Below are positions 15,213-23,590 of a stretch of DNA of 64,000 bases, one piece after another (position 1 is the first letter of the stretch; the number at the start of each line of letters is the position of its first letter). Source of the stretch: VRUE01 sp963701265 (GTDB taxonomy: Bacteria; Actinomycetota; Thermoleophilia; Solirubrobacterales; 70-9); assembly GCA_963701265.1 (NCBI GenBank), contig OY969581.1, positions 2,294,001-2,358,000 on the forward strand, in the 5' to 3' direction. Both the position numbers and the translations under genes were made by a program. A model generated the notes under the pieces. The model did no database searches and was not told the origin of the DNA. It saw only the letters and a program-made list of their open reading frames with translations.

Positions 15213-17618
15213 ATGACGGACGCAGCGATCGAGCGAGGCCTTTCCAGCGCTACCGCAGCGAAGCGGCTGCGCGAGCTCGGCCCGCCGCCGGAGAACTCCT
15301 CGCGCTCGACCTCCAGCATCGTCGCCGGCAACGTCTTCACCCTCTTCAACGCGATCATCGGCGCCTTCTTCGTGCTCGACCTCGGGCTCGGCCTCTACGC
15401 CGACTCGATCTTCGGCCTGATCGCGGTGATCAACTCCTACATCGGCATCCGCCAGGAGCTGAAAGCGAAGCGCACCCTCGACGAGCTGGCGGTCCTGGTC
15501 GCGCCCCACGCCAAGGCGATCCGCGACGGCGCCACTGCGAGCCTGCTTGCCGAGGAGATCGTGCCCGGCGACGTGGTCGAGGTCGCGCCCGGCGACCAGC
15601 TCGTCGCCGACGGCGAGGTGCTCAGCACCCGCGGGATGACGCTCGACGAGTCGATGCTGACCGGCGAGGCCGACGGAGTGCGCAAGGAGGCCGGCGACCG
15701 GGCGCTCTCCGGCTCCTTCTGCATCAGCGGCTCCGGCTCCTACAAGGTCGACGCCGTGCGCGAGGACAGCTACGCCGGCAAACTGGCCGGCGAGGCGCGC
15801 GCCTTCCGCCACCCACCCTCACCGCTGCAGACCGAGGTCAACCGGGTGATCGTCGCCTGCGTCTACGCGATGGTGCCGCTGGCGGTGCTGCTGATCCTCA
15901 CCCTGAAGCTGCGCAACACCGGCCTCGAGGAGGCGGCGCAGACCGCCACCGCAGGACTGGTGACGCTGATCCCCGAGGGGCTGGTGCTGTTGATGAGCGT
16001 CACCTTCGCCGTCGCCGCCGTGCGCCTGGCGAAAAAAGACACGCTGGTACAGCAGATGAGCGCCACCGAGAGCCTCGCCGCGGTCGACACGATCTGCGTC
16101 GACAAGACCGGCACCCTGACCGACGGCGAATTGCGCCTGCTCGGCGCCGAGGTGGCGGAGGGCGTCGACGAGAAAGCCGCCCACGCTGCGCTCGGGCGCT
16201 TCGCCGCCAGCGCCGGCGACCGCAACCGCACCCTCGAGGCGATCGGCGAGCGCTTCGGAGGCGAGGCCGGGCGTGTCTCCGGCGAAGTCCCCTTCTCCTC
16301 GGAGTGGAAGTGGAGCGGGCTGCGGATCGACTCGGCCAGTTATGTACTCGGCGCACCCGACGTGCTGGGCGAAGCCGGCGTGCTCACCCTGCCGCCCGGC
16401 CTCGCCCGCGTGCTCGAGCGCGAGACCGCGGCCGGGCGCCGGGTCGTCGCCTTCAGCGAAACCAGCGAGCAGCTGCCCGCGAACCCTGGAGAGCAGCCGC
16501 CACCGCAACTGGCGCCGGTCGCCCTGATCGTGCTCGAGGAGACGCTGCGGGCCGACGCGGCGGAAACGGTCGCCTTGATGCGCGAGGAAGACGTCGACCT
16601 GAAGCTGATCTCGGGCGATGCCAGGGCAACCGTGACCGCCGTCGCCAACGCGGTCGGGGTGCCCCAGGACGCCGGCGTAATTGAGGGACACGAACTGCCC
16701 GAAGACCCGGAGGAGCTTGCCGCGGCCGCTCAGCGCAACACGGTCTTCTGCCGGATCAAGCCCGAGCAGAAGCGCGATCTGGTTGCCGCCCTCGCCGCCT
16801 CCGGGCGCTACGCGGCGATGATCGGTGACGGGGTCAACGACGTGCCGGCGCTGAAGCGGGCGCGGATGGCGGTGGCGATGGGCTCGGGCGCCCAGGTGAC
16901 CAAGGGGGTCGCCGACGTCGTCCTGCTCAAGGACGAGTTCGCCCGCCTGCCGCAGGCCGTCGCCGAGGGGCGGCAGATTGCCCGCAACATCCACCGGCTT
17001 GGCCGCCTCTACCTGACCAAGACGGTCTACGCGGCGGCGCTGATTCTGCTCGTCGCAATCCCGGGCTTCGCCTTCCCGTTCCTCCCCCGCCACCTCACCC
17101 TTGCCGCCTTCCTGACGATCGGCGTGCCCTCCTTCGTGCTCGCGCTGATGCCCTCGGACGGCCCGCTCTACCGTGGCCGCCTGCTGCGCGCGCTGGGCGC
17201 CTTCGCCGTGCCGGCGGGGCTCGCCACGGCGCTCGGCTCGATCCTCTCCTTCTTCCTCGTCGACACCGTCTTCGGCGGCAGCCTCGAGGCAGGCCGCACC
17301 GCGGCAACGACGACGCTGGTCGTACTTGGCCTCAGCTTCGTGCTGCTGCTCGAGCGCGGCCCCGGCCGCGAGCACATCGCGATCCAGAGCAACATGCTGG
17401 TGCTCGTGCTCAGCTTGGGCGGACTCTTCGCCGGAATCCTGGCGCTCCCGCCGCTGCGCGATTTCTTCGAGATGGAGGTGCTCAGCTCCGCCCAGTGGTT
17501 CCTGGCACTGCTCTCGGCCGCGGCGGGCCTGGCAATTGCCAGTCTGCTCTGGCGCTTGCCCCAGATCGAAGCGTGGGGAGCGCCGGTCAGTCCCGAGGTG
17601 GAAGCACGAACTGACTGA
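15213..17618 (+). CDS. Cation-translocating P-type ATPase, CtpE-like (probable Ca2+)
   Basis: 801 aa, like M. tuberculosis CtpE (~797 aa). Actuator motif DESMLTGEADGVRK (residues ~145-158), TM4 motif IPEGLVLLMSVTFA (~253-266), phosphorylation site DKTGTLT with D297, hinge GDGVNDVPALKRARMAVAMG near 536, and about ten membrane helices. No N-terminal heavy-metal domain and no CPC motif, which argues against copper/zinc ATPases. The PEGL motif and the gap-free alignment by eye to CtpE favour calcium; this specificity is inferred. Divergent from the LLM gene (29 bp), and its 3' end overlaps the convergent thioesterase by 32 bp. Confidence 0.9.
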   Translation: MTDAAIERGLSSATAAKRLRELGPPPENSSRSTSSIVAGNVFTLFNAIIGAFFVLDLGLGLYADSIFGLIAVINSYIGIRQELKAKRTLDELAVLVAPHAKAIRDGATASLLAEEIVPGDVVEVAPGDQLVADGEVLSTRGMTLDESMLTGEADGVRKEAGDRALSGSFCISGSGSYKVDAVREDSYAGKLAGEARAFRHPPSPLQTEVNRVIVACVYAMVPLAVLLILTLKLRNTGLEEAAQTATAGLVTLIPEGLVLLMSVTFAVAAVRLAKKDTLVQQMSATESLAAVDTICVDKTGTLTDGELRLLGAEVAEGVDEKAAHAALGRFAASAGDRNRTLEAIGERFGGEAGRVSGEVPFSSEWKWSGLRIDSASYVLGAPDVLGEAGVLTLPPGLARVLERETAAGRRVVAFSETSEQLPANPGEQPPPQLAPVALIVLEETLRADAAETVALMREEDVDLKLISGDARATVTAVANAVGVPQDAGVIEGHELPEDPEELAAAAQRNTVFCRIKPEQKRDLVAALAASGRYAAMIGDGVNDVPALKRARMAVAMGSGAQVTKGVADVVLLKDEFARLPQAVAEGRQIARNIHRLGRLYLTKTVYAAALILLVAIPGFAFPFLPRHLTLAAFLTIGVPSFVLALMPSDGPLYRGRLLRALGAFAVPAGLATALGSILSFFLVDTVFGGSLEAGRTAATTTLVVLGLSFVLLLERGPGREHIAIQSNMLVLVLSLGGLFAGILALPPLRDFFEMEVLSSAQWFLALLSAAAGLAIASLLWRLPQIEAWGAPVSPEVEARTD

Positions 17619-18042
17619 CGATCAGGTTTGCCGCGAGCTTTGGCTCGCCACCGTCCCTGATCCGCTCGATCTTGACCTCGATCACGACTGTGCTCTTGCC
17701 GGCGTGCAGGGGCGTGGCGGTGGCGACTATCTCGTCGCCGAGCAGGCCGGCGGCGAAGACGTTGAGCTTGAGCTCGATCGTGGTGAAGTTGTGCCGCGGC
17801 GGGATGTTGCGAAAGGTGGCCCAGGCGGCGACGGTGTCACCGAGCGCGGTCCAGACTCCGCCGTGGACGAAGCCACCGGGATGCAGGTGGCGCTGGTCGA
17901 CGACGATGCGGCCGCTGGCGAAGGAGTCCTCGATCTCGATCGGGTCGATCCCAAGGTCGCCGGGGAAGCTGCCGCCGATGAAGGAGCGCACGCCCTCCGG
18001 AGTGATGGGCGAGCGCTCCTCGCTCGCCGGCTGCTCGCTCAT
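17587..18042 (-). CDS. PaaI-type hotdog-fold thioesterase
   Basis: 151 aa. Hotdog signature HPGGFVHGGVWTALGDTVAAWA (shown in two parts: HPGGFVHGG and ALGDTVAAWA), followed by TTIELKLNVFA. Hydrolyses acyl- or aryl-CoA thioesters; exact substrate unknown. It is the last of four overlapping minus-strand genes (thiolase, crotonase-like, monooxygenase, thioesterase) and its ATG overlaps the monooxygenase stop by 4 bp, so it likely releases or repairs CoA esters in the same pathway. Confidence 0.88.
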   Translation of the reverse strand: MSEQPASEERSPITPEGVRSFIGGSFPGDLGIDPIEIEDSFASGRIVVDQRHLHPGGFVHGGVWTALGDTVAAWATFRNIPPRHNFTTIELKLNVFAAGLLGDEIVATATPLHAGKSTVVIEVKIERIRDGGEPKLAANLIVSQFVLPPRD

Positions 18043-19499
18043 CGCGAACCCGCCAGCTCGTAGGCGCCCGGGGCGAGCTCACGGGTGCGGCGGCGGTATG
18101 CACTCCACACCCAAGGCCAGTTGTTGGGATCGTTGCCGTTCTCGTCGACGTACCAGTTGCTGCAGCCGCTCTGCCAGACGGTCTTGGCCAACGCCTCGCG
18201 CAACTCGCGGTCGAAATCCGTGGCCGCAGCGTGGGAGACCTCGATCCGGCTTGCCTCGGCCCGCTCCATCTCGCCCAGCGCGGCGAGCACGTGACTGATG
18301 CCGCACTCCAGCGTGTTGACCACCGAGCCGCTGCCGCCGTTGGTGTTGGGCCCGTAGAGCAGGAACATGTTGGGAAAGCCGGGCACACTGAGGCCGAGGT
18401 ACGCGCGAGCCACCTCGTCCCAAGCGCTCTCCAGGGTGAGGCCCTCGCTGCCGACGATCTCCATCGGCGCGATGAAGTCGTGACTGGCGAAACCGGTTGC
18501 GAGGACGATCGCGTCGGTGGGGCGCTCGACGCCGGTCGCGTCGCGGATGCCGCCGGGCGTCACCCGATCGATTCCCTCGGCGACGAGCTCCACGTTGTCC
18601 CGGGTCAGCGTCGGATACCAGTCGTCGGTGAGCATGATCCGCTTGCAGCCGAACTCGTAGGTCGGGGTCACCTTGCGGCGCAGTTCCGGGTCGGAGATCG
18701 CTGCCTTGATCTGGCGCATGCCGAGCAGGCGGAAGAGCGGCAGCAGCCAGCGGTAGCGGGTGAAAGCGGCGGCGGCGACCTCCTGGAAGGCGTAGACCGA
18801 TGCGCGGTCGAGGCGCCGCAGCGCCGGCAGGCGACGGAAGACCGTGCGGAGCAGGCGTGAGTAGGCGAAGTCGCCCTTGGCCAGCGTCCAGCCCGGCGAG
18901 CGCTGGTAGACGTCGAGCCGGGCGACTTCGGGCTGGATCGCGGGCCCGACCTGGATCGCGCTGCAACCGGTGCCGATCAAGGCGACCCGCTTGCCGGTTA
19001 GATCGACGTCGTGGCGCCACTCGGCGGTGTGGAAGGCCGGGGCCTCGAAGTCCTCGAGACCGGCGATCGGCGGCACTTTCGGCACCGAGAGCTGACCGCA
19101 GGCGGTGACCAGGACGTCCGCCTCGTGTGAGCCGGCGCTGGTCTCGAGCAGCCACTTGCCGCGCCCCTCGTCCCAGCTGGCGCTGGTCACCTCGGTGCCG
19201 GTGCGGACCTTGTCGAAGACGCCGAAGTGCCTGGCGACACCCTCGATGTAGGCGCGGATCTCGGGCCCGGGAGAGAAGCGGCGCGACCAGCGGTTGGGGG
19301 CGAAGGAGTACTCGTAGAGGTGCGAGGGGATGTCGCAGGCGGCGCCGGGGTAGGTGTTGTGCTGCCAGACCCCGCCGACCCGCTCGCCCTTCTCGAAGAC
19401 GGTGACGTTCTCATAGCCCTCGCGCTGCAGCATCGCCGCAGCGCCGACGCCGCCGAAGCCGCCGCCGACGACTGCGATCGAGCGCCGCTTTGGGCTCAT
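18039..19499 (-). CDS. Flavin-containing / Baeyer-Villiger-type monooxygenase
   Basis: 486 aa. FAD motif VVGGGFGGVGAAAML at the N-terminus, then VGGVWQHNTYPGAACDIPSH (typical GGtW-NtYPG-DvPSHlY block), second Rossmann motif VALIGTGCSAIQVGP, and ATGFASHDF. The Baeyer-Villiger fingerprint FxGxxxHxxxW appears as FEAPAFHTAEW, with Ala in place of Gly. It should oxidise a ketone to an ester with NADPH and O2, or act as an FMO. Start ATG at 19499 chosen because it overlaps the crotonase stop by 4 bp; upstream frame shadows that gene. Confidence 0.9.
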   Translation of the reverse strand: MSPKRRSIAVVGGGFGGVGAAAMLQREGYENVTVFEKGERVGGVWQHNTYPGAACDIPSHLYEYSFAPNRWSRRFSPGPEIRAYIEGVARHFGVFDKVRTGTEVTSASWDEGRGKWLLETSAGSHEADVLVTACGQLSVPKVPPIAGLEDFEAPAFHTAEWRHDVDLTGKRVALIGTGCSAIQVGPAIQPEVARLDVYQRSPGWTLAKGDFAYSRLLRTVFRRLPALRRLDRASVYAFQEVAAAAFTRYRWLLPLFRLLGMRQIKAAISDPELRRKVTPTYEFGCKRIMLTDDWYPTLTRDNVELVAEGIDRVTPGGIRDATGVERPTDAIVLATGFASHDFIAPMEIVGSEGLTLESAWDEVARAYLGLSVPGFPNMFLLYGPNTNGGSGSVVNTLECGISHVLAALGEMERAEASRIEVSHAAATDFDRELREALAKTVWQSGCSNWYVDENGNDPNNWPWVWSAYRRRTRELAPGAYELAGSR

Positions 19500-20410
19500 A
19501 CCCCGAAGCCCTCCAGGCCAAAATCGCCGAAGGGCTCGTCGCGATCTTTGACCGCCTCTTTGAAGCCGCCCTCGGCAGCGCGGCGAACGAAGCCGTGGCC
19601 CTCCTCGGTGTGGCGGGCAACGCCGTCGAAGAAGGTGCCGAGCAGCTGGGTCTGGTGCAGGCCCTGGGCGTAGAGGCTCTGGTTGACCAGCATCTTCATC
19701 ATCACCAGCTGGTTGATCGGCATCCGGGCAACGCGCTCCAGCAGCGCCTCGAAGCGCTCGTCCAGCTCGGCCGCAGGCGCCGCCTCGGTCGCCAGCCCCC
19801 ACTCCTCCGCCTGCGCTCCGGTCAGCGAGTCACCGGTTAGCAGCAACCGCTTGGCCCGCATCGGGCCGACCCGGGCCGCCCACATCGCCGTCGTCGGCGA
19901 GCCCCAGACGCGCGCCGGCGGGTAACCGATCTTGGCGTCCTCGGCGATCACCAGCAGGTCGGAGCAGAGCGCCATGTCGGTGCCACCGGCGACGCAGTAG
20001 CCGTGCACCTTGCAGAGCACCGGCTTCTCGGAGTGGAAGAGGCTCATGAAGCCGCGCACGTTGCGCGACATGAACTGGAAATCGGTGACCGGGTCCCAGT
20101 TCGACTCGGGCATGTGATTGGCGCCGATCACCGCCGGGTCGAGCGGCGACCCCGCCGGTGCCTCCGCCCCACCCAATTCACTCGTGTCCCCCTCGGCCGA
20201 GGCAACGAGGTCATAGCCGCCGCAGAACCCGGTGCCGTTGCCGGCGAGGGCAATGGCGTGAACCTCCGGGTCGAGGTTGGCCCGCTCGACGCAGGCCGCC
20301 AACTCGGCCGGCATCCGCGGCGTGATCCCGTTGCCGCGGTCCGGCCGGTTGAGGGTGATGCGCGCGACCCGATCGCTGCTCTCGTAGGTCAGCGTCTCGA
20401 GTCGCGGCAT
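19496..20410 (-). CDS. Crotonase-fold enoyl-CoA hydratase/isomerase family protein
   Basis: 304 aa. Crotonase features: ITLNRPDRGNGIT, oxyanion loop GTGFCGGYDL, second oxyanion/GG segment VHGYCVAGGTDMALCSDLLV, and LTGDSLTGAQAEEWGLAT. The two catalytic Glu of rat crotonase are not kept: the first position is Asp (GGTDM) and the second is Pro (IGYPPARVW). A normal hydratase reaction is therefore doubtful; another crotonase chemistry is possible. An insertion around residues 75-115 makes it longer than standard hydratases. It is 10 bp after the thiolase and overlaps the monooxygenase. Confidence 0.88.
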   Translation of the reverse strand: MPRLETLTYESSDRVARITLNRPDRGNGITPRMPAELAACVERANLDPEVHAIALAGNGTGFCGGYDLVASAEGDTSELGGAEAPAGSPLDPAVIGANHMPESNWDPVTDFQFMSRNVRGFMSLFHSEKPVLCKVHGYCVAGGTDMALCSDLLVIAEDAKIGYPPARVWGSPTTAMWAARVGPMRAKRLLLTGDSLTGAQAEEWGLATEAAPAAELDERFEALLERVARMPINQLVMMKMLVNQSLYAQGLHQTQLLGTFFDGVARHTEEGHGFVRRAAEGGFKEAVKDRDEPFGDFGLEGFGV

Positions 20411-20420
20411 CGCACTTCTC

Positions 20421-21581
20421 CTAGTTGAGGCGTTCCACGATCATCGCCTTGCCCTGCCCGCCGGCGACGCACATGGTCTCGATGCCGATCTGGTGGTCGT
20501 CGGTCTCCATCGCGTTGAGCAGGGTGCCCATGATGCGGGCGCCGGTCATGCCGAAGGGGTGCCCGAGGGCGATCGCGCCGCCGTGGGTGTTGAGCTTGTC
20601 TTCGGCGATGCCGCATTCGTCCATGATCGGGATCACCTGGGCGGCGAAGGCCTCGTTGAGCTCGACCGTGTCGATGTCGTCGATCGTCATCCCGGCGCGA
20701 TCGAGCACCTTCTTGATCGCGCCGATCGGGGCGACGCCCATCAGCTCGGGCTCGTTGCCGTAGGTGGCGGCGGTGACGATGCGGGCGCGCGGCGTAAGGC
20801 CCAGCTCCTTGGCCTTGGTGTCACTCATCAGCAGCACCGCGGCGGCGCCGTCGTTGAGCGGGCAGGAGTTGCCGGCGGTGACGCCGCCGCCGCCAAAGGC
20901 CTCGGGCAGTTCGCTCAGCTTCTCCAGGGTCGAGGAAGCACGCGGACCATCGTCCTTGGCGACCTCGGTGCCGTCGGGCAGGGTCACCGGGACGATTTCG
21001 CGATCGAAGAAGCCATCCTCCTGCGACTTGACCGCCAGTTCCTGCGAGCGCTGCGCGAACTTGTCCATGTCGGCGCGGCTGACCTCGTACTTTTTGGCGA
21101 CGTTGACCGCGGTCAGGCCCATGTCGATGTAGGCGTTGGGCTGGCCGTTCTCACCGATCAGGTTCGGGTTGCGGTCATCGGCGCCGGCGGGCTCGGTGCG
21201 CTCGTTGAACTTGCTCACCCACTCGACTCCGGCGGCGATGTAGGCGTCGCCCTCGCCGGCCTTGATCGCGTTGCCGGCGTGGCGAATCGCATCGAGGCTG
21301 GAGGAGCAGTAGCGCGAGACCGTGACCCCGTTGACCTCCTGCGGCAGCTTCTGGGAGAGCAGCGAGATGATGCGGCCGATGTTGAAGGCCTCCAGGCCCT
21401 GCGGCATGCCGACGCCGCAGAAGACGTCCTCGATCAGGGCCGGGTCGACGCCCGGGTTGCGCTCGAGCAGCTGGTCGACCACGAAGGCGCCCGTCTCCTC
21501 CGGGCGCAGCTGGGCCAGCGAGCCCTTGAAAGCACGGCCGATCGGCGTGCGGATGGTGTCGACGATTACTGCCTCGGGCAT
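20421..21581 (-). CDS. Acetyl-CoA C-acyltransferase (thiolase)
   Basis: 386 aa, standard thiolase length. Nucleophilic Cys92 in SRYCSSSLDAI, His in GGAIALGHPFGMTGARI (~342) and second Cys in MCVAGGQGKAM (~374). Cleaves 3-ketoacyl-CoA with CoA (beta-oxidation) or condenses acetyl-CoA units. First gene of the four-gene acyl catabolic operon. The ATG at 21581 is preceded by gaaggagag (Shine-Dalgarno) on the minus strand. Confidence 0.94.
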   Translation of the reverse strand: MPEAVIVDTIRTPIGRAFKGSLAQLRPEETGAFVVDQLLERNPGVDPALIEDVFCGVGMPQGLEAFNIGRIISLLSQKLPQEVNGVTVSRYCSSSLDAIRHAGNAIKAGEGDAYIAAGVEWVSKFNERTEPAGADDRNPNLIGENGQPNAYIDMGLTAVNVAKKYEVSRADMDKFAQRSQELAVKSQEDGFFDREIVPVTLPDGTEVAKDDGPRASSTLEKLSELPEAFGGGGVTAGNSCPLNDGAAAVLLMSDTKAKELGLTPRARIVTAATYGNEPELMGVAPIGAIKKVLDRAGMTIDDIDTVELNEAFAAQVIPIMDECGIAEDKLNTHGGAIALGHPFGMTGARIMGTLLNAMETDDHQIGIETMCVAGGQGKAMIVERLN

Positions 21582-21663
21582 GCGGGTCTCTCCTTCGGGC
21601 TGGGGTCGGGAAGTGCGGGCCGCAGGGTAGTGGATCGGGAGCGCAGGGCTCCGGGGCAGGGTC

Positions 21664-21669
21664 TAAGTT
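21664..21669 (+). promoter_or_regulatory. -10-like box TAAGTT of the 129-aa membrane protein
   Basis: TAAGTT lies 7 nt before the ATG at 21677, the layout of other probable leaderless genes here; it favours that ATG over the GTG at 21671. Confidence 0.4.
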
Positions 21670-21676
21670 AGTGGCG

Positions 21677-22066
21677 ATGTCACTGGACGGACTGCGGGCG
21701 TGGATCGGGCTGGTCGAGCGCAAGCTGACCATGCGCACGCGTGTCTTTCTCGTCCTCGTCGCGATCGCGATCGGCGGCGCAGCTGCCGGCATCGTGCTGG
21801 CGATCGACGCCCAGGACAACGCGGTCAGCAAGGACGACCTGCAGAACGTGCGCGACGAACTCGCCGGCACGGCCGCGCCGGCGGCTGCGCCAGAGGCGGG
21901 CGAACTCGAAGCCGAACTCGAAACCCTGCAGGCGGAAGTCGCGGCGCTGCGGGCCGAAGCGGCCTCCGCAGCCCAGGGAAAAGACGGGGGCGGCGAGGCG
22001 CCGGAAGCAACCCCCGAAGGCGATACCGGCAGCAGCGGCGGAGCTGAATTGACGCCGAAGAAGTAG
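21677..22066 (+). CDS. Small membrane protein with coiled-coil tail
   Basis: 129 aa from ATG 21677 (a GTG at 21671 is an alternative). One membrane helix (VFLVLVAIAIGGAAAGIVLA, residues ~23-42), then a predicted coiled coil of Glu/Leu/Ala heptads (ELEAELETLQAEVAALRAEA) and a low-complexity Gly/Glu/Pro tail. Topology would place the coil outside the membrane or cytoplasm depending on orientation. No family recognised. Followed by a hairpin terminator, so probably monocistronic. Confidence 0.72.
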   Translation: MSLDGLRAWIGLVERKLTMRTRVFLVLVAIAIGGAAAGIVLAIDAQDNAVSKDDLQNVRDELAGTAAPAAAPEAGELEAELETLQAEVAALRAEAASAAQGKDGGGEAPEATPEGDTGSSGGAELTPKK

Positions 22067-22073
22067 AGGGCAT

Positions 22074-22099
22074 ATCGTGCGAATTAGCACGATCTTTCT
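22074..22099 (+). terminator. Rho-independent terminator
   Basis: Perfect 7-bp stem atcgtgc/gcacgat with a 6-nt loop, followed by ctttct, 7 bp after the stop of the coiled-coil membrane protein. Confidence 0.65.
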
Positions 22100-22192
22100 C
22101 CGCGCCGTCCCCGGACTGCGTTACATTCGCCGCAATTCGACCTCGCGACCACCGCGAGCTCTGCCGCCCAGGCAGTGAAAGGAGTCGCCCTG

Positions 22193-22339
22193 ATGCCAGA
22201 GGGTTACTGCGTCAAGGAGCGCAAGAAGGTCGAGATCAAAGACGCCAAGCAGGTGACGATGAAGAACGGTCGCCCCGCGATCCAGGGAACCTGCCCGGAC
22301 TGCGGCACGAAAATCTTCAAGATCGGGAAACTCGAGTAG
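22193..22339 (+). CDS. DUF5679-like mini zinc-ribbon protein
   Basis: 48 aa starting at an ATG 8 nt after a strong Shine-Dalgarno (aaaggag). Reads MPEGYCVKERKKVEIKDA..., VTMKNGRPAIQG and CPDCGTKIFKIG. The order YCVK - MKNGRPA - G-CP-CGTK-FKI is that of the DUF5679 family, widespread in actinobacteria. In relatives I recall, the first knuckle is CVKC; here it is CVKE, leaving only three cysteines (C6, C34, C37). Function unknown. Confidence 0.82.
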   Translation: MPEGYCVKERKKVEIKDAKQVTMKNGRPAIQGTCPDCGTKIFKIGKLE

Positions 22340-22383
22340 CGCGAGCCTGAACCAGCGTCAGCGGGCATTCGTATCCCGAACGA

Positions 22384-22893
22384 ATGCCACCTGGCGCGCT
22401 GACAGACGAGCGGGATGTGCGTGAGGCCTACGCGGCTCATGCCTCTGAGCTCTACGGCTTCGCGGTCCGCTCGCTCGGCGATCCCGGCCTCGCCGAAGAG
22501 GCCGTCCAAGAGACCTTCGTGCGGGCATGGCGCGCCGGTGAGCGCTTCGACCCGCAGATCGGTTCGCTGCGGACCTGGCTGTTCGCGATCCTGCGCAACG
22601 TCGTGATCGACCTCGGGCGCGCACGCGCCGTCCGGCCGACCGTCGCCGACGGCGGCATCGAGGTGGCCGTCGAGCCCTTCGACGAGGCCCTGCTCGCCTG
22701 GCAGATCGAGGAGGCGATGCGGCGGATCGGCGAGCAGCACCGCCGCGTCCTGGTCGAGACCTACTACCGCGGCCGCCCCTACGCCGAGGTCGCCGAGGAA
22801 CTGGGAGTACCGGAGGGAACGGTGAAGAGTCGCGTCTACTACGGGCTGCGGGCGCTGCGGATCGTGCTCGAGGAGATGGGCTATGAAGACTGA
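22384..22893 (+). CDS. ECF RNA polymerase sigma factor
   Basis: 169 aa. Region 2 (AYAAHASELYGFAVRSLGD, EEAVQETFVRAWR, SLRTWLFAILRNVVID) and region 4 (HRRVLVETYYRGRPYAEVAE and GVPEGTVKSRVYYGLRALR, a sigma4 helix-turn-helix). SigK/SigL-like ECF spacing. Its stop lies inside the start of the anti-sigma gene (11-bp overlap), the usual translational coupling of a sigma with its antagonist. ATG at 22384. Confidence 0.93.
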   Translation: MPPGALTDERDVREAYAAHASELYGFAVRSLGDPGLAEEAVQETFVRAWRAGERFDPQIGSLRTWLFAILRNVVIDLGRARAVRPTVADGGIEVAVEPFDEALLAWQIEEAMRRIGEQHRRVLVETYYRGRPYAEVAEELGVPEGTVKSRVYYGLRALRIVLEEMGYED

Positions 22894-23590
22894 CGGCTGC
22901 CGCCAGTGGAGAGAGGCGCTGGGCGCGTACGCGCTCGGCCACCTCCCCGATGATGAGCGGGCCGGCATCGAGGCCCACCTCGAGGGCTGCGCTGCCTGCC
23001 GGGCGGAGGCCGAGTCGCTGCTCGCGGTCTCAACGTTGCTCCCCCACGCCGACCCGGCCAGGTTTGGCCCGGCGCCGCAACCGCCGCCCGAGCTGGGCAA
23101 GCGGATCGCTACGACGATCGGCGCCGAGCGGCGGTCAAAGCGCCGCCGGCGCCGTCTGCATTTCGGCCTTGGCTTTGGCGGAGCAGCCGCTGCGACCGCG
23201 GCGGCCGTGCTGGCGATCTTCGTCCTCTCCGGCAGCAGCGAGAGCAGCCCGGAGCAGCACATCGCCTTCCATGCCCTGCCGGAGGGAGTCAAGATCGGGG
23301 CGACGCTCGAGCCGCAGGCCTACGGAACCGAGATCCATATGTACGTCAAGGGGGTCAGCTCGGGCACCCTCTGCCGCGTCTACATGCGCGGCCCGGCTGG
23401 CGAGAACGTCTCGGCAGGCAGCTTCCGCTACCGCTGGGGTGGCGACGACGCCGCAACCCTCAGCGCCGCCCTCGATCTCTCGCGCGCCGAGGCACTGGTC
23501 GTGCACGCCGGCAAGCGCACCTTCGTCGCCCCACTTGAGCAGGGCGATGCCACCGACCGCGCCACACCCCAAGAGGAGGAATCCACGTGA
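22883..23590 (+). CDS. Zinc-binding (zf-HC2/RskA-like) anti-sigma factor
   Basis: 235 aa. N-terminal cytoplasmic ZAS motif HLEGCAACRAEAE (H-x3-C-x2-C near residues 32-39), a basic stretch (RRSKRRRRRLH), a single membrane helix (FGGAAAATAAAVLAIFVLSG, ~95-115), and an extracytoplasmic RskA-type domain of ~120 residues. It should hold the upstream ECF sigma at the membrane until a signal triggers release or proteolysis. Overlaps the sigma gene by 11 bp and the lipoprotein by 4 bp. Confidence 0.92.
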   Translation: MKTDGCRQWREALGAYALGHLPDDERAGIEAHLEGCAACRAEAESLLAVSTLLPHADPARFGPAPQPPPELGKRIATTIGAERRSKRRRRRLHFGLGFGGAAAATAAAVLAIFVLSGSSESSPEQHIAFHALPEGVKIGATLEPQAYGTEIHMYVKGVSSGTLCRVYMRGPAGENVSAGSFRYRWGGDDAATLSAALDLSRAEALVVHAGKRTFVAPLEQGDATDRATPQEEEST

